Source: Daphnia carinata (taxonomy: Eukaryota > Arthropoda > Branchiopoda > Diplostraca > Daphniidae). From it: a stretch of 64,000 bases of DNA. A program made the position numbers and the translations under genes. Shown here in pieces: positions 63,052-64,000 of the stretch (its first letter is position 1; every line of letters starts with the position of its first letter). The stretch covers positions 2,356,001 to 2,420,000 of the forward strand of contig NC_081335.1 in assembly GCF_022539665.2 (NCBI RefSeq), read 5' to 3'. A model generated the notes under the pieces. The model was given only the letters and a program-made list of their open reading frames with translations. It was not told the DNA's origin and did not search any database.

Positions 63052-64000
63052 TATTATTTCTCTCTCTGTCTCGAGTTTTTACCTCATTCGTCTTCATCTT
63101 CTTGTTACTTTTGCCCTGTTCCTCTTTTTCTCCCTTTAGATCCTTTTTTTTTTTCCCTCCTTCAATCTAATACATCATTCCTTCGCTTCTTTATAAATAT
63201 AACTTGATCGAAGGTCAGCTTAAAATAAAAAAACAAAAAAACAACAACAACAACAACAACAAAAACACAACTATGTAAATGGCGTTGTTGTGAACTGGAG
63301 GTACAGCCAGGAGCGCTCCCGCCAAACTTGCGATCGAATTCCACGATAGATACAGACAGAGAAGAAGAAGAGACACCTGTATTTCTATTTACATTTTCGC
63401 GTCGTCCTGATTGATATTCGTATTTGACTTTGACCGTTTTTTTTTTTTTGTTTTTTTTATGGAGCGCTACCTTGAATGGCCACGACACACAATGAAAAAG
63501 AATAATTCATACTCGACCAAATAGGGTCGTAAACCATCTCTAGTATTTAAAAAAAATTCGTTGTGAGGGACAAAAACGAGCCTGCTTTTCTCTGTGACGA
63601 TCGAGAAATCAACAGATAAAAATCTATTTTTTTTTTCTTTTATTCCCTAAAACGGACGGATCCATAATAGTCGTCGAATAGCAGTAGCCTTTGTATAGTG
63701 AGATTGGTGTCTACATTTGGTGTAACAGGTACGTTCCAAGTAAGGCTCCCCCCCCCGCTCTCTTGGAACGTCAAAAATTGTTCATATTAAAATTCCTTCT
63801 ATTGATTTTTTTTTTGTATGGATGTCGTACTGAAATATCAATCCGTTTTGAAAAAAAAAAAAAAAAAAAACATTTGATGGGAGGGGGAGAAGAAAAAAAT
63901 GAAAGATATGGTGAACGCCGACAAGCCACTGCACGCATACCGGGGGCTATATTGAAATGCGTGAGCTACACGGAGCATTTTCGGGAGAAAACGAGAGGCG
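58561..64000 (+). other. Non-coding stretch to the window end
   Basis: No exon with two good splice sites was seen. Contains a G run near 60723-60736, CA repeat 62335-62351, a long A run near 62504-62531, a 32-nt T run at 63018-63049, an AAC repeat at 63241-63261 and the inverted repeat at 63731-63771. The 115-codon hydrophobic frame from about 59519 to 59855 follows a good acceptor but has no donor or homology. Confidence 0.6.
63731..63771. repeat. Inverted repeat with C-run loop
   Basis: ACGTTCCAAG at 63731-63740 and CTTGGAACGT at 63762-63771 are perfect complements, with a 21-bp spacer that contains a C run. It may be a remnant of a tiny palindromic element or chance. Confidence 0.85.

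Overview
The window is eukaryotic nuclear DNA, almost all non-coding, from an intron-rich animal. An arthropod, possibly a branchiopod crustacean such as Daphnia, is my best guess. The reasons are GC-rich, GC3-biased exons set in AT-rich introns, an arthropod-style initiator (TCAGTT) with a DPE-like element, GT-AG introns, and very many A, T and G/C homopolymer runs with CT, GT, CA and GTT microsatellites. This assignment is inference. I saw no bacterial operon, tRNA, rRNA, CRISPR array or recognisable transposon ORF. Nearly all of the longer open frames are poly-Phe or poly-Lys artefacts of T and A runs.

Region 1 (1-12561) is non-coding as far as I can see. It is probably intron or 5' flank of the first gene, and holds three copies of a CTCF-like motif between 9.3 and 10.4 kb. 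Region 2 (12562-20943) carries five phase-consistent exons on the + strand encoding 201 residues: a small domain that looks like a ubiquitin/Ras-binding fold, followed by the first half of a Dbl-homology (DH, RhoGEF) domain. The last exon ends just before the conserved third DH block, so the gene continues beyond what I can identify.

Region 3 (20944-45088) is about 24 kb with no exon I can defend. It contains inverted repeats, CRE sites and microsatellites. Region 4 (45089-46012) holds a TATA-less Inr/DPE-like promoter, a 5' leader with three short uORFs and a 184-codon first coding exon of an unrecognised, basic, Ser/Gln-rich protein. Region 5 (46013-64000) is its downstream intron territory. 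It has a strong TATA box plus a putative non-coding first exon at 48.4-48.5 kb and two small symmetric (phase 0-0) candidate exons near 54.7 and 58.5 kb.

The first gene would act in Rho-family GTPase activation at membranes or cytoskeleton. The second protein is unknown. Its exon ends in phase 0, as does the last identified RhoGEF exon, so it could be an alternative first exon of the same locus or an independent gene. I found no convincing undescribed biological system. The most distinctive signals are regulatory-looking: five same-strand copies of C[AG]CTAGATG[GT]C, five full CRE palindromes, and unusually regular hairpins.
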